From Planotetraspora sp. A-T 1434 (GTDB taxonomy: Bacteria > Actinomycetota > Actinomycetes > Streptosporangiales > Streptosporangiaceae): a stretch of DNA of 64,000 bases. Under the pieces are notes generated by a model. It was not told the DNA's origin and searched no databases. It was given only the letters and a program-made list of their open reading frames with translations. The position numbers and the translations under genes are program-made. Of this stretch, positions 40,876 to 50,453 are shown piece after piece; position 1 is the stretch's first letter, and every line of letters begins with the position of its first letter. The DNA is taken from assembly GCF_025420585.1 (NCBI RefSeq), contig NZ_JAOEGB010000015.1, positions 1-64,000 on the forward strand, read 5' to 3'.

Positions 40876-42836
40876 CCGAGCAGTCCGCTCAGGAGCGCTA
40901 TCTGGCGGTGAGGGTGCTCAACGCGCTGCTCCGCGAGGACTACGCCGGCATCTCCTCGCGCCTGACCAGCGACAAGGACGGCGTGGCCCTGATCCTGGCC
41001 TCCGGCAGGAGGGTACGGCTCTGCCCCGGCTCCCCGTTCCAGGACTTCGCCGTGGCCGCACCGGACGCCACGAAGCCCGGGAGGGCCGCATCGGCGGACT
41101 TCGGCCTGGAGGAGGTCCTCCGGACTCTGGAAGCGGTCGCCGACCCGGCGGACGCCGAGGGAGTGGCCGCCTTCACGACCGAGTGCCACGAAACCCTCGC
41201 CGCCCTGGATCTCCACGAGCATCACCGCGAGGAGGTCATCGCCCGCCTACTCCGCCAGGAGCGCATAGCCCCGGGCTTGGCTGACGAAGTCGGGGATCGC
41301 GCCGGGGGTTCGGGGCGCGGTCTCATCTTCTACGAGACCCTGGCGGCAGGGGTCGATCATCCGCTTTATCCGACGGCCCGCTGCCGCCTCGGGGTCTCGG
41401 CCGACGAACTGCTGGCACACGCGCCGGAGTTCGCCCCGAGCTTCGAACTGGCCTGGGCAGCCGTCCCCCGGGCGCGCGTCACGCCGTCCCCGGCCGAGGC
41501 CGGAGTAGACGTCGGCACGGAAATGAACGCCGGGACGGAAGCCGGCGGCCGCTCAGATGCCGACGCCGGGGCAAATGCCGACGCGGTCGCGGAGGTCGTG
41601 GCCGGGGTAGGCGTCGAGGCTGGGGCGAAGGCCGGGGCCGGGGCGTCAGGGCAACCGTCGTGGTGGCCGCGGCCGGGCGACGTCGGGCTGTCACACCGGC
41701 TCGCCGGAACGCATGTCCTGTTCCCCGTGCACCCGCTCACCGTGCCCCGGCTCGCCGATATGCCTGACGTGATCGTGGGCCGGAAGCCATACCTGACGGT
41801 CCGGCCCACACTCTCCATGCGGACCGTGGAGGTCGAGGAGCGGACGCATCTCAAGCTGCCCCTCGCGACCAGCACGCTCGGTCTGCGCAACCGGAGATCG
41901 ATCAAGCCGGGCACGCTGCGGGACGGCGCGCTGGCCGAGTCGCTCCTGCGGGAGGTGCTCCAACGGGAACCTCGGATGCGGGTGGCGCTGGCCGACGAGC
42001 AGTCCTACGGGCATGCCGGGCATGAGTATCTGGGCTGGCTGATCCGCCGCCTCCCCGAAGGGGAGATCGTCCCCGTCGCGGCGCTGCTCGCCGCGTGGCC
42101 CGAGGACGCCATCCGGTGCTCTGAGCAGTTGACCTGGCGGCCGGAGGATTGGACTCTTCGACCCGGCGCGCCGCGGTGCCAGGATTCGGGCCCGTGGCCG
42201 GGGAGCGCCACTCCGGGGCGGGAGACCCGGCTGGTGCTGCACGAGCTCGCGGATCGCTTCTTCGGCGGCGACGTGAAAGGTCTGCTGCGGGACTATCTCG
42301 CGACGTTGTTCGCGTGGAACGTGGGGCTGTTCGTCCGGTACGGCATCGCCCTGGAGGCCCACCAGCAGAACCTGGCCCTCGTCTTCGGCGACGGGCCGAT
42401 GCGGTTGCTGGTCAAGGACAACGACGGCCTGCTCGCCTCACCCGACCGGCTGCGCGGGGCCGGGCTGGGCGTGCCGGACTTCGGTGACGACCGCATGCTG
42501 ACGGACGACCCGCACGCGGTGGCCGACGTGTTCGTGACGATCACCCTTCACCTGGCCGCGGCCGCGATCACCTTCCCAGCCCTGGGCGACGGCCTCCGGG
42601 ACCCCACGGCGGCGGATCTGCTCCGCGAGGAGCTGTCGGCGGCCCTGGATCCCTTCGGTGACGACCCGATGGCGAGGCTGCTCCGCGCGCGCACTCTGGA
42701 CGCGGATCGGCTCGTCGGCAAGTCGATGGTCCTTGCCGGGACATTGGTGGACAAGCGGCGCTCCGGGGCCCGCGACATCAACAAGTTCTACGGCACGACG
42801 GGCCCCAACTACCTCCGCCCCACCCCCCGCGCGTGA
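40872..42836 (+). CDS. IucA/IucC NIS siderophore synthetase, first copy (PvsB-like by position)
   Basis: This 654-residue NRPS-independent siderophore synthetase joins a carboxylate to an amine or alcohol using ATP. Family motifs include HPLTVPRLADMPD near residue 285, RPTLSMRTVEVEERTHLKLP near 313, and ALEAHQQNLALVF near 493 for the FhuF-like end. Between residues 212 and 262 it carries a Gly/Ala/Asp-rich insert not expected in the family. GTG 40872 overlaps the ATP-grasp stop. Its own TGA lies inside an intergenic repeat element. Confidence 0.88.
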   Translation: MTEQSAQERYLAVRVLNALLREDYAGISSRLTSDKDGVALILASGRRVRLCPGSPFQDFAVAAPDATKPGRAASADFGLEEVLRTLEAVADPADAEGVAAFTTECHETLAALDLHEHHREEVIARLLRQERIAPGLADEVGDRAGGSGRGLIFYETLAAGVDHPLYPTARCRLGVSADELLAHAPEFAPSFELAWAAVPRARVTPSPAEAGVDVGTEMNAGTEAGGRSDADAGANADAVAEVVAGVGVEAGAKAGAGASGQPSWWPRPGDVGLSHRLAGTHVLFPVHPLTVPRLADMPDVIVGRKPYLTVRPTLSMRTVEVEERTHLKLPLATSTLGLRNRRSIKPGTLRDGALAESLLREVLQREPRMRVALADEQSYGHAGHEYLGWLIRRLPEGEIVPVAALLAAWPEDAIRCSEQLTWRPEDWTLRPGAPRCQDSGPWPGSATPGRETRLVLHELADRFFGGDVKGLLRDYLATLFAWNVGLFVRYGIALEAHQQNLALVFGDGPMRLLVKDNDGLLASPDRLRGAGLGVPDFGDDRMLTDDPHAVADVFVTITLHLAAAAITFPALGDGLRDPTAADLLREELSAALDPFGDDPMARLLRARTLDADRLVGKSMVLAGTLVDKRRSGARDINKFYGTTGPNYLRPTPRA

Positions 42837-42955
42837 TCATGCACAGATTCCCGCGCCTCCTTTCCGACCTTGCCACAACCCCGCCCGTGATCATGCACGG
42901 GTTCCCCGGATTCCCGCTCGACCTGGCTCTTCTCCATCCGTGACCATGCAAAGGG
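42833..42955 (+). repeat. Second group of the GTGATCATGCAC repeat
   Basis: Copies start at 42833, 42887 and 42940 (54 and 53 bases apart, all in plus orientation). The third is degenerate (GTGACCATGCAA). The first supplies the TGA stop of the first NIS gene. Together they fill the gap before the second NIS gene. Confidence 0.8.
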
Positions 42956-42965
42956 CATCTCGACC

Positions 42966-44684
42966 ATGGACCGCCTCCTGATCGACCCGCACACCGCTCT
43001 GGCCGAGGGGGCGACGCTCGCCGCGCTGCTGCGCTGCTGCGCCCGCGAGGTGTGCGGCCCGCGCGGCCAGGTCTGGGCGGCCGAGCCGTACCTGATGCTG
43101 CGTGTCGCGGGGGCGCTCCTCCGCGTGCGCGCCCGCGGCGGGATCGCGCTGCGCTTCGACGGCCCGCCCGAATGGCTCGCGGACGGGTCCTGGCTGCCGC
43201 TGACCTCTGACCTGCTTCTCGAACTCGTAGAACGCGAACTCACCGAACACGGGCCCGCCGAACACGGACCGGCCGAACACAGGCTGGACGGCGTCGGCCA
43301 GGAGGCCAACGATGAGTTCGCGGCGCAGGTGGTCTCCAGCCGAGACGCGATCGCGACGATTCTCTCGGCCCGTGCCGAAGCCGCCGAAGACGCCGCACGG
43401 GCGTCCCGGCCACCACGGGATCCCTGGCTGGCGTCCGAGCAGGCCCTTGTGTACGGACATCCGTTCCATCCGTCCCCGAAGGCGCGGACCGGCTCCCAGT
43501 GGCCGCTGTACGCGCCCGAGACGCACGCCGAGTTCCCGCTGCGGCTGCTCGGCGTCCGGTCGGATCTGGTGGCCGGGCAGGGTGACGCCGGCGTGCTCGA
43601 CCGGCTGGGCACGGCGCCGCCCGGCTACGCGCTCCTCCCGGCGCACCCGTGGCAGCTCGACCTGCTGGCCGGCGAGCTGCGCGAACCGCTCGGCGACGGG
43701 CGGCTGATCGATCTCGGGTACGGCTCCCGCCCGGTGATCCCCACCTCGTCGGTCCGGACGGTGTACGAGCCGGGCACGGGGAGCTGCCTGAAGTTCAGCC
43801 TGGACGTCCGGATCACGAACTGCGTCCGGAAGAACGCGTGGTACGAGTTGATCGGGGCGGTCGAGCTGACCGAGCGTCTGCGTCCGGCCTTCGAACGGCT
43901 GGCGGACGCCTTTCCCGGCACTCGATGGCTCCCCGAGCCCGGTTACCGTTCGGCGGCCCTCGGCACCCGGCGGCTAGAGGGGCTTGGAGTCATCGTCCGA
44001 TCAGGCCCCTGGGCCGTGTGCGGCCCCGGCGTCACCCCCATCCTCGCGGCGGCGCTCGCGGCCCCGCCGTACGGCATGGCGGAGGAGGACGTGACGACGG
44101 CGGCCGGGGTGCCGGACGCCGTCCGCGCGCGCCGGGCCGGAGATCCGCTGACATGGTGGAGGGCCTACGTCGAGCGGGTCGCGCCTCCGGTGCTGGACGC
44201 CTACTTCACACATGGGGTGGTGCTCGAACCCCACGTGCAGAACGTCCTTGTCGGGGTCGACGACGACGGACTCCCCGTTGAGGCGATATTTCGTGATCTG
44301 GAGGGCACCAAGCTGGTAGCCGGCCGCCACGACTTGTCTGGATTGCCCGGACGGGTCGCCGAGGCGTTGACCTACGAGGCCGGACGGGGCTGGGACCGGG
44401 TCGTCTACTGCCTCGTGGTCAACCACCTCGCCGAGGTCGCGGCGACCGTCGCCGAGCCGGCCGCGAAACGCGCCTCGCTTCTTGATCGGCTGTGGGAGGT
44501 CGCGAGGGACGTGCTGGCGCGCTACGCCGACGAGCACGGCCGGCCGGTTCCCCTGGCCGGCCTGCTCGCCGGCGCACCCCTCCCCGCCAAGGCCAACCTC
44601 GGCGCGAGGTGGGCCCGTTCAGCGGACAGCGCGGCGGGATACGTCCCGGTCGCCAATCCCCTGGGGGGCTACTGGAGCTGGTAA
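42966..44684 (+). CDS. IucA/IucC NIS siderophore synthetase, second copy (PvsD-like by position)
   Basis: This 572-residue NIS synthetase has the full motif set: YGHPFHPSPKARTG near residue 160, LPAHPWQLDLL near 222, KFSLDVRITNCVRKN near 278 and LEPHVQNVLV near 420, then a FhuF-like C terminus. It also has a short exact peptide duplication (HGPAEHGPAEH near 96). It is 30% or less alike to the first copy by eye and so probably performs a different condensation. It lies 129 bases downstream, after repeat elements, in the same direction. Confidence 0.9.
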   Translation: MDRLLIDPHTALAEGATLAALLRCCAREVCGPRGQVWAAEPYLMLRVAGALLRVRARGGIALRFDGPPEWLADGSWLPLTSDLLLELVERELTEHGPAEHGPAEHRLDGVGQEANDEFAAQVVSSRDAIATILSARAEAAEDAARASRPPRDPWLASEQALVYGHPFHPSPKARTGSQWPLYAPETHAEFPLRLLGVRSDLVAGQGDAGVLDRLGTAPPGYALLPAHPWQLDLLAGELREPLGDGRLIDLGYGSRPVIPTSSVRTVYEPGTGSCLKFSLDVRITNCVRKNAWYELIGAVELTERLRPAFERLADAFPGTRWLPEPGYRSAALGTRRLEGLGVIVRSGPWAVCGPGVTPILAAALAAPPYGMAEEDVTTAAGVPDAVRARRAGDPLTWWRAYVERVAPPVLDAYFTHGVVLEPHVQNVLVGVDDDGLPVEAIFRDLEGTKLVAGRHDLSGLPGRVAEALTYEAGRGWDRVVYCLVVNHLAEVAATVAEPAAKRASLLDRLWEVARDVLARYADEHGRPVPLAGLLAGAPLPAKANLGARWARSADSAAGYVPVANPLGGYWSW

Positions 44685-44882
44685 CCCTGGAAGTTGCGGA
44701 TGAGCTGGTAGGTGTTCTGCAGGCCGCTGCTCTCGATGCTGCGGCAGATGCCCCACTTGGGATGCAGGTAGTTCTTGTCCCGCCACAGGTCGACGGCGGT
44801 GGTCCGCCCGCTCGCGACCACTGTGGAGCCGTCGCGCAGCGTCCAGGCCAGGTAGCCGCCGCTGTTGGACGCCTTGAACTCC
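44669..44882 (-). pseudogene. C-terminal remnant of a polysaccharide lyase-like gene
   Basis: The minus strand encodes about 70 residues ending in a TAG stop, with GGYLAWTLRDGSTVVASG, then HPKWGICRS and NTYQLIRNFQGYQLQ. This resembles the end of heparin-lyase-I-like secreted polysaccharide lyases (typical WGIYRS). No start or N-terminal part is present and it overlaps the tail of the second NIS gene by 16 bases. It is most likely a leftover from a deletion or insertion. Assignment is from pattern memory and should be treated with care. Confidence 0.5.
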
Positions 44883-44914
44883 CGGCCGCGAGCGCGCCCC
44901 CGCGTGCTGGACCG

Positions 44915-46018
44915 CTACACCGTCTCGCGGACGTAGTGGAAGGCGGGTTCGGGGTGCATCAGGAAGTCGTGGTGGGAGATGTTCCAGGCGTACGCCCCGG
45001 CCATCGCGAACTCGATCACGTCGCCCACTTCGAGGCGCACGGGCACGTCACGGGCGAGCACGTCCTTCGGCGTGCAGAGCTGGCCGACGATGGTGACGGG
45101 ATCACCCGCGACCTGTCCGCGCCCCACCAACGGCTGGTCGTGGCCTTTGGTCGCCGGGGTCCGCAGGTGGTGGGTGCCCCCGGCGACGACCGCGAACAGC
45201 GCGCCGTGCACGCGCTTCACGTCGATCACCCGGGTGACGTACCGGCCGCAGTAGACCGTCAGCGCCCGTCCCGGCTCGATTCGGAGCACCTCGCCGGGAC
45301 GGCGGAGCCTCGCCAGGCCCTCGCCGTACGACCGCCAGTCGAACAGCGCCTCCGGGTCGGCGTAGGACACCGCCATGCCCCCGCCGAGATTGATCTCGGT
45401 GACGCCCAGGCCCCTCGCGTAGTCGAGCACCACGGCGGCAAGCTCCAGCAGCCGCGGCGCCTCGAGCCCGCTGGCCAGGTGGGCGTGGACGCCGCGCAGC
45501 CGTACGACGTCCTGCCTCTCAAGCAGGCGGACGCACTCGGCGATCCCCTGCGGATCCATGCCGAACGGCGTCGCGCCGCCGCCCATGGCCAGGGAAGCCC
45601 CTTCGATCGGGACGTCCAGGTTGACCCGGAGCAGTACGTCGGCCGGGCGCCCGGACGCGAGCAGGCGGCGCAGCTCCGTGAGGCTCTCGATGTGCAGCCG
45701 GGTGACGTCCGCGAAGAGCTCGCCGTCCGTCTTGCCCGGCCCGCCGAGCGCGACCGCGACACCTGGGAACAGGCCCCGCACGTGCGCCAGCTCTCCTCCG
45801 GAGGAGACCTCGAAGCCGTCGACGTGCGGGGCCAGCGCCCGCAGCAGCTCCGGGTCGGGGTTGGCCTTGACCGCGTAGTAGAGCTCCACGTCGCCCAGGG
45901 CCTCCCGTACGGCCGCCGCGTGGGCGTCCAGACCCACCAGGTCGTACACGTAGGCGGGCAGGTCGGCGGCGTGAGCCGGCTCCCAGATGGGCGCTCGCGC
46001 GGGCGTCGTGACGGTCAC
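44915..46018 (-). CDS. PLP-dependent decarboxylase of siderophore pathway (PvsE/SbnH-like)
   Basis: This 367-residue fold-type III decarboxylase (DAP/ornithine decarboxylase family) has the PLP lysine in YYAVKANPDP near residue 46. Other motifs are the glycine loop EINLGGGMAVSYAD near 210, RIEPGRALTVYCG near 240 and the specificity residues in GQLCTPKDVLARD near 312. In vibrioferrin and staphyloferrin B routes such enzymes decarboxylate a citryl-amino acid intermediate. GTG 46018 has GGAG eight bases upstream; ATG 46036 has none. It converges on the NIS genes. Confidence 0.85.
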   Translation of the reverse strand: MTVTTPARAPIWEPAHAADLPAYVYDLVGLDAHAAAVREALGDVELYYAVKANPDPELLRALAPHVDGFEVSSGGELAHVRGLFPGVAVALGGPGKTDGELFADVTRLHIESLTELRRLLASGRPADVLLRVNLDVPIEGASLAMGGGATPFGMDPQGIAECVRLLERQDVVRLRGVHAHLASGLEAPRLLELAAVVLDYARGLGVTEINLGGGMAVSYADPEALFDWRSYGEGLARLRRPGEVLRIEPGRALTVYCGRYVTRVIDVKRVHGALFAVVAGGTHHLRTPATKGHDQPLVGRGQVAGDPVTIVGQLCTPKDVLARDVPVRLEVGDVIEFAMAGAYAWNISHHDFLMHPEPAFHYVRETV

Positions 46019-46217
46019 GTCGTCGTCTCCGATCATGCTTTGGGGTCAGGTCTTTGCTTTCCGGGAGCAGAACTCCGCACCCGAGGCCCGGGTTCCCTCC
46101 ACCTTGGCCGATTCGCCGCCGGTACGGCTCGCCTACCGGTTGCTGTTACGTTCCGTCGCGTCTCAGTGACAGCACGTACCATCGGACATGTAGGGAGCCC
46201 GAGAGGATGGCGGCGAC

Positions 46218-46871
46218 ATGGCGCTCACAAAGCCCACCCGGCACGGAAGGCACCAGCACACCCCCGCTCCGCGACCACCGGATATCGAGCCCGAGCCGCT
46301 CGACGAGGAGGACGAGATCCAGCAGCTCTGCCAGGAGCTCAACGACGCCGGCTACACCGCGGAGATCTCCTGGGGCCAGGTCGTCGTGAGCCCGAAGATC
46401 AACCGTAGCCAGTCGAACATCACCTTCCACCTGATGGACCAGCTCTTCGACTCCGCCAGGGCGAACGGCTGGTTCATTCACTCCAACTGGGGAGTGCATA
46501 TCCCGCCATTTCCGGACATGAGGCTTCCTGACCTCATGGTCGCCCCCAAAGACGCCGAGCAGTACGACGACATGCACATCCTGGGTCACAGCGCTCTGCT
46601 GGTCGCCGAGGTCTGCTCTCGTGGCACGCGGTCCGTCGACTGGGACGAGAAGCCGCTGGAGTACGCCCGCGCCGGCGTGCCGCTTCTGCTCATCATCGAC
46701 CCGGTGACAGATCCCGAGACGGTCACGCTCATGACGGAGCCGTTGAAGGATCTCACCGCGGACGACTTGCGGGAGCCGTACCAGCGGATCGTCATGGTCC
46801 AGGCCGGGGAGCCACTCTGGCTGCCGGCGCCGTTCAAGCTGAAGATAGACACGGCGGCCCTGTTCGAGTGA
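46218..46871 (+). CDS. Uma2 family (DUF820) endonuclease-like protein
   Basis: This 217-residue protein belongs to the Uma2/DUF820 family with a PD-(D/E)XK nuclease-like fold. Its pattern is visible: MRLPDLMVAP near residue 101, LLVAEVCSRGTRSVDWDEKP near 128 and PLLLIIDP near 155. Many actinobacteria carry dozens of these genes without known function. The first 35 residues are low-complexity. It stands alone between the siderophore genes and adnB. Confidence 0.88.
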   Translation: MALTKPTRHGRHQHTPAPRPPDIEPEPLDEEDEIQQLCQELNDAGYTAEISWGQVVVSPKINRSQSNITFHLMDQLFDSARANGWFIHSNWGVHIPPFPDMRLPDLMVAPKDAEQYDDMHILGHSALLVAEVCSRGTRSVDWDEKPLEYARAGVPLLLIIDPVTDPETVTLMTEPLKDLTADDLREPYQRIVMVQAGEPLWLPAPFKLKIDTAALFE

Positions 46872-46975
46872 CGGCAGCCGCGCTCTGTGACTTCTTCGGC
46901 CCCCCAGGCGGGGAAGATCGGCGTGCGGCCACCCCGATGTGCCGCCGGCTTGCGCCCGGCGGCACGAGCCCGGGT

Positions 46976-49900
46976 TCAGCCTTCCGGGATCTGGTGGATC
47001 AGGGCGGTGAGGCCGTCGGCGTCGAGGAGGTCGACGGGGCGGACGGTGTCGTTCGACCGGACGTAGTGGAACGCCGCCCCCACCTTCTCCAGCGGCACCC
47101 CGGCCAGGGCCGACCAGGCCATCCGGTAGGCCGCGAGCTGGATCGACGCGGTGTCGGCCGCGTTGCCGGTGGGCCGCTCGCCGGTCTTCCAGTCGACCAC
47201 GACGTAGCCGTCGCCCTCACGGAAGACCGCGTCCATCCGGCCGCGCAGCAGCCGATCCGCGATCATCGTCTCGAACGGCACCTCGAGATCGACGGGCTCG
47301 AGCCCGGCCCATTCGCTCTCCTCGAACCGCTCCTGCAGCTCGGCGAGCTGCACATCGGCCTCCGAGAGCTCGTCTGAGGCCCCCGGCAGCTCGAGGTCGT
47401 CGATGAGCCGCTGCTGGCCCCAGCGTGACTCCAGCCAGCGGTGGAACGTCGTGCCCCTCCGGGCCAGCGGCGCGGGCTTCTTCGGCACCGGGCGCCGCAC
47501 CTGCCGCGCGAACGCCGACGGATCGGTGGCCAGCGTCACGAGGGACGACACCGTGAGGCGCGCGGGCAGCTCCACGACGGCCCCGGCCCGATGCCGGTTG
47601 GCCTCGCGCTCCCTGAGCAGCAGGTCCGTGTCCCGCGCCCAGGCGCGCATCCGCTCCAGCTCCCAGTCCTTCAGGTCCGTACGGCTCTCGCCCCCCACAG
47701 CGCCGTCGGCGGAGCCGGCCGGCACAGCGACGCCGAAGCCGGCCGGCACAGCGTCGGCGAAGACGTCAACGGCGGCTCCGCCGGGGGCGCCGTCGAGCAC
47801 CGCATCGTCGGTGAAGCCAGCCAGGGCGTCCTCGACCAGGCGGGCGCCGTCCAGCACGGACTCGCGCACCGACACCGACGGCCACAGCGCCTCGGGAGGA
47901 TCGGCCAGAAGCGGGTTCTCCTCGCTCTCGCCCAGCTCCCACCTGGCGACCTGGGCGCCCGCGTCGCGGATCTCCGTGAGGAAGTCCGACGGCTCCAGTG
48001 CCTTGGACGCGGTCCCCCATCGGTAGCCCGAAGCGATCAGCAGATAGTGGGCCCTGGTCACGGCGACGTAGGCCAGCCGCCGTTCCTCCAGGAGATCGCG
48101 GTCGCGGCAGCGCTCGTCGAAGTCGGCCAGGGCCTCCTTGTCCAGCCCCGCCAGCACCGGCAGGTCGGCCTTGTCACCCCGAAGGGGATAGGGCAGCTTG
48201 CGTGGGTTCTCCGTCCAGCGCGAGTTCGTCACAGGGGTCGCGGGGAACACGCTGCCCTTGGCCAGGCCGCCCTTCTGGGTCGTGAGCTGGGAGAGGCCCG
48301 GCACGACGACGACCGGCCACTCCAGACCCTTGGACGCGTGGACCGTCATCAGCTTGACGCTGTTGGTGTCGCCGACCCGGCCGGCCTCCAGCCCGAACTC
48401 CTCCGTCTCGGCGGCCTTGAGGTAGGCCAGGAACGCGCCGAGCGTGGGGTCCTCCGAGTCGCCCGCGAACCGGGAGGCCGCGTCGGTGAACGCGTCGAGG
48501 TCGGCGCGGGCGGCGAGCGGGCTGCCGCCCCGGGCCGCCACCTCGACGTCGAGCCCGAGCCGCCGTTCGACCTCACTGATCAGATCCGGCAGGGGCTGCC
48601 CGGAGTGGGAGCGCAGCAGGCGCAATTCCAGGGCGAGCGCGGGCAGCCGCACACGGGCGAGCGGTGAGAATGCCTCCAGCCATTGGGGCCGATCCGGAAG
48701 CTCGTCGAGCGCGTCGACGAGGCTGCCGCGCTCTTCGGCCAAGTCGGCCACGACCTGTTCGAGGGGATCCTCTTCCTTCGGCCCTCGCCGGGTCTCCCTA
48801 TTGAGCTCGCGGGCGTAGTCGCCCAGGATCTTCAGATCGGCCGGGCCGATCCGCCAGCGCGGTCCGGCGAGGAGACGCACCAGCGCGTCCCCGGCCGTCG
48901 GGTCGTACAGCGTCCGCAACGTCGCCACGATGTCGGCCACCTCGGGCACCGTGAGCAGGCCGCCGAGGCCCACCACCTCGACCGGGATGTCCCTGGCCTC
49001 CAGCGCCCGCCTCAGAGCCGGGAACTGCGACCTCTTGCGGGCGAGGATGGCCACGTCCTGCGGCTGGAGGGCATTTCCACGTTTGCCGCCACGCTCCCCT
49101 TCGCCCCAGGGCAGCCCGTCGGGAGCGCTGTCGAGGCCGAGCGTCCTCGCGACGCCCTCGGCGATCCACTCGGCCTCGTCCTCGGCCGTCTCGTGGAAGG
49201 CGCACACCACGCGCCCGCGCCCGGCCCGGTTGTCGCCGGGAACCAGCACCGGCACCTGCCGGGCCTCCCGCCGCAGCGGGCCCTGCAGCGCGGCGGCGAC
49301 CCCCAGCACCCGCTCCCCGTTGCGGAAGCTCACCGAGAGCTGGCGCACGGGCGCCGGATCGCCCGCCGCCGTCGGGAAGTCCAGCGGGAACCGCGACAGG
49401 TTGCCCGCCGACGCGCCGCGCCAGCCGTAGATCGACTGGCAGGGGTCGCCTACGGCCGTGACGGGATGGCCGCCGCTGTAGAGAGCGCGGAGCAGCACGA
49501 GCTGGGCGTGGCTGGTGTCCTGATACTCGTCGAGCAGCACGACCGAGAACCGGGACCGCTCCGACACGCCCACCTCGGGGTGCCGGGAAGCGATCCGCGC
49601 GGCCAGGGCCATCTGGTCGCCGTAGTCGATGACCTCCCTGCTTCGCTTCAGCCGCTCGTACGCCTCGACCAGCGGGAGGAACTGTTCCCTGACGGCCTGG
49701 GTCTTGACCGGCTTCTGCTGGGCCAGGATGGTCCGTCCGGGGAGCGCGGCCAGGCGGTCCCGCAGCCAGTCGCCGACCTCGCGCACCTCCTCGGGGCCGC
49801 GCAGGTGCTCTGCCATCTCCCCGGCCAGCTCCAGGACGGCGGCGGTGACGCTCGGCGGCCCGAGGTCCACCTTGTCCATCGGGCCGTCGTACTGCCCCAC

Positions 49901-50341
49901 GACCCGGGCCGCCATCTGCCAGGCGACGGCGGGCGTGACCAGCCGCATGGTCGGCTCCAGCCCCTCGCGGAGCGCGTGATCGGTGACCAGCCGGGCGGCG
50001 TACGCGTGATAGGTGGAGATGGTCGGCTCGGTGTCGAGCAGCTCGGCCTCGACCAGCCCGGCGGCGGCCAGCCCGGCCAGCCGCTTGCGCACGCGTTCAG
50101 CCAGCTCGGCGGCGGCCTTCCGGGTGAACGTCAGCCCGAGGATCTGCTCGGGCCGGGCGAGGCCGTTGGCCACCAGCCAGACGACCCGCCCCGCCATCGT
50201 CTCGCTCTTGCCCGATCCCGCTCCGGCCACGACGACGGCCGGCTCCAGCGGCGCCTTGATGACCGCCGCCTGCTCCGGCGTGGGCGGAAGGACGCCCAGC
50301 TTGCCGGCGAGGTCCAACGGGCTCAACGCGGGGCTCACCAT
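46976..50341 (-). CDS. adnB: AdnB: helicase-nuclease subunit of the AdnAB resection machine
   Basis: This 1121-residue protein has an SF1A UvrD-like motor with Walker A AGAGSGKSET near residue 40, LLDEYQDTSHAQ near 290 and GDPCQSIYGWRGA near 315. A C-terminal RecB-type nuclease contains RGRMDAVF and VVDWKTGERP near 1060. AdnAB unwinds and trims double-strand break ends before recombination. The lack of an Fe-S cysteine set and its position downstream of the Fe-S containing partner identify it as AdnB (Rv3201c type). ATG 50341 has a G-rich site upstream. Confidence 0.9.
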   Translation of the reverse strand: MVSPALSPLDLAGKLGVLPPTPEQAAVIKAPLEPAVVVAGAGSGKSETMAGRVVWLVANGLARPEQILGLTFTRKAAAELAERVRKRLAGLAAAGLVEAELLDTEPTISTYHAYAARLVTDHALREGLEPTMRLVTPAVAWQMAARVVGQYDGPMDKVDLGPPSVTAAVLELAGEMAEHLRGPEEVREVGDWLRDRLAALPGRTILAQQKPVKTQAVREQFLPLVEAYERLKRSREVIDYGDQMALAARIASRHPEVGVSERSRFSVVLLDEYQDTSHAQLVLLRALYSGGHPVTAVGDPCQSIYGWRGASAGNLSRFPLDFPTAAGDPAPVRQLSVSFRNGERVLGVAAALQGPLRREARQVPVLVPGDNRAGRGRVVCAFHETAEDEAEWIAEGVARTLGLDSAPDGLPWGEGERGGKRGNALQPQDVAILARKRSQFPALRRALEARDIPVEVVGLGGLLTVPEVADIVATLRTLYDPTAGDALVRLLAGPRWRIGPADLKILGDYARELNRETRRGPKEEDPLEQVVADLAEERGSLVDALDELPDRPQWLEAFSPLARVRLPALALELRLLRSHSGQPLPDLISEVERRLGLDVEVAARGGSPLAARADLDAFTDAASRFAGDSEDPTLGAFLAYLKAAETEEFGLEAGRVGDTNSVKLMTVHASKGLEWPVVVVPGLSQLTTQKGGLAKGSVFPATPVTNSRWTENPRKLPYPLRGDKADLPVLAGLDKEALADFDERCRDRDLLEERRLAYVAVTRAHYLLIASGYRWGTASKALEPSDFLTEIRDAGAQVARWELGESEENPLLADPPEALWPSVSVRESVLDGARLVEDALAGFTDDAVLDGAPGGAAVDVFADAVPAGFGVAVPAGSADGAVGGESRTDLKDWELERMRAWARDTDLLLREREANRHRAGAVVELPARLTVSSLVTLATDPSAFARQVRRPVPKKPAPLARRGTTFHRWLESRWGQQRLIDDLELPGASDELSEADVQLAELQERFEESEWAGLEPVDLEVPFETMIADRLLRGRMDAVFREGDGYVVVDWKTGERPTGNAADTASIQLAAYRMAWSALAGVPLEKVGAAFHYVRSNDTVRPVDLLDADGLTALIHQIPEG

Positions 50342-50453
50342 GACACCCCCCGAGCACGGACGGCTCGGTCCGGCAGCCCGGGAAAGGATCGGTCCACGGG
50401 CACGCGGACGGCCCGCGGGGACCGCATGCATAGGTCCGCCGGTTGGCGCGGGA

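Noticed and set aside
50342-50453. N-terminal extension of AdnB to 50431
   Set aside because: The added residues are Pro/Arg-rich and unlike the family; ATG 50341 leads directly into the conserved start.
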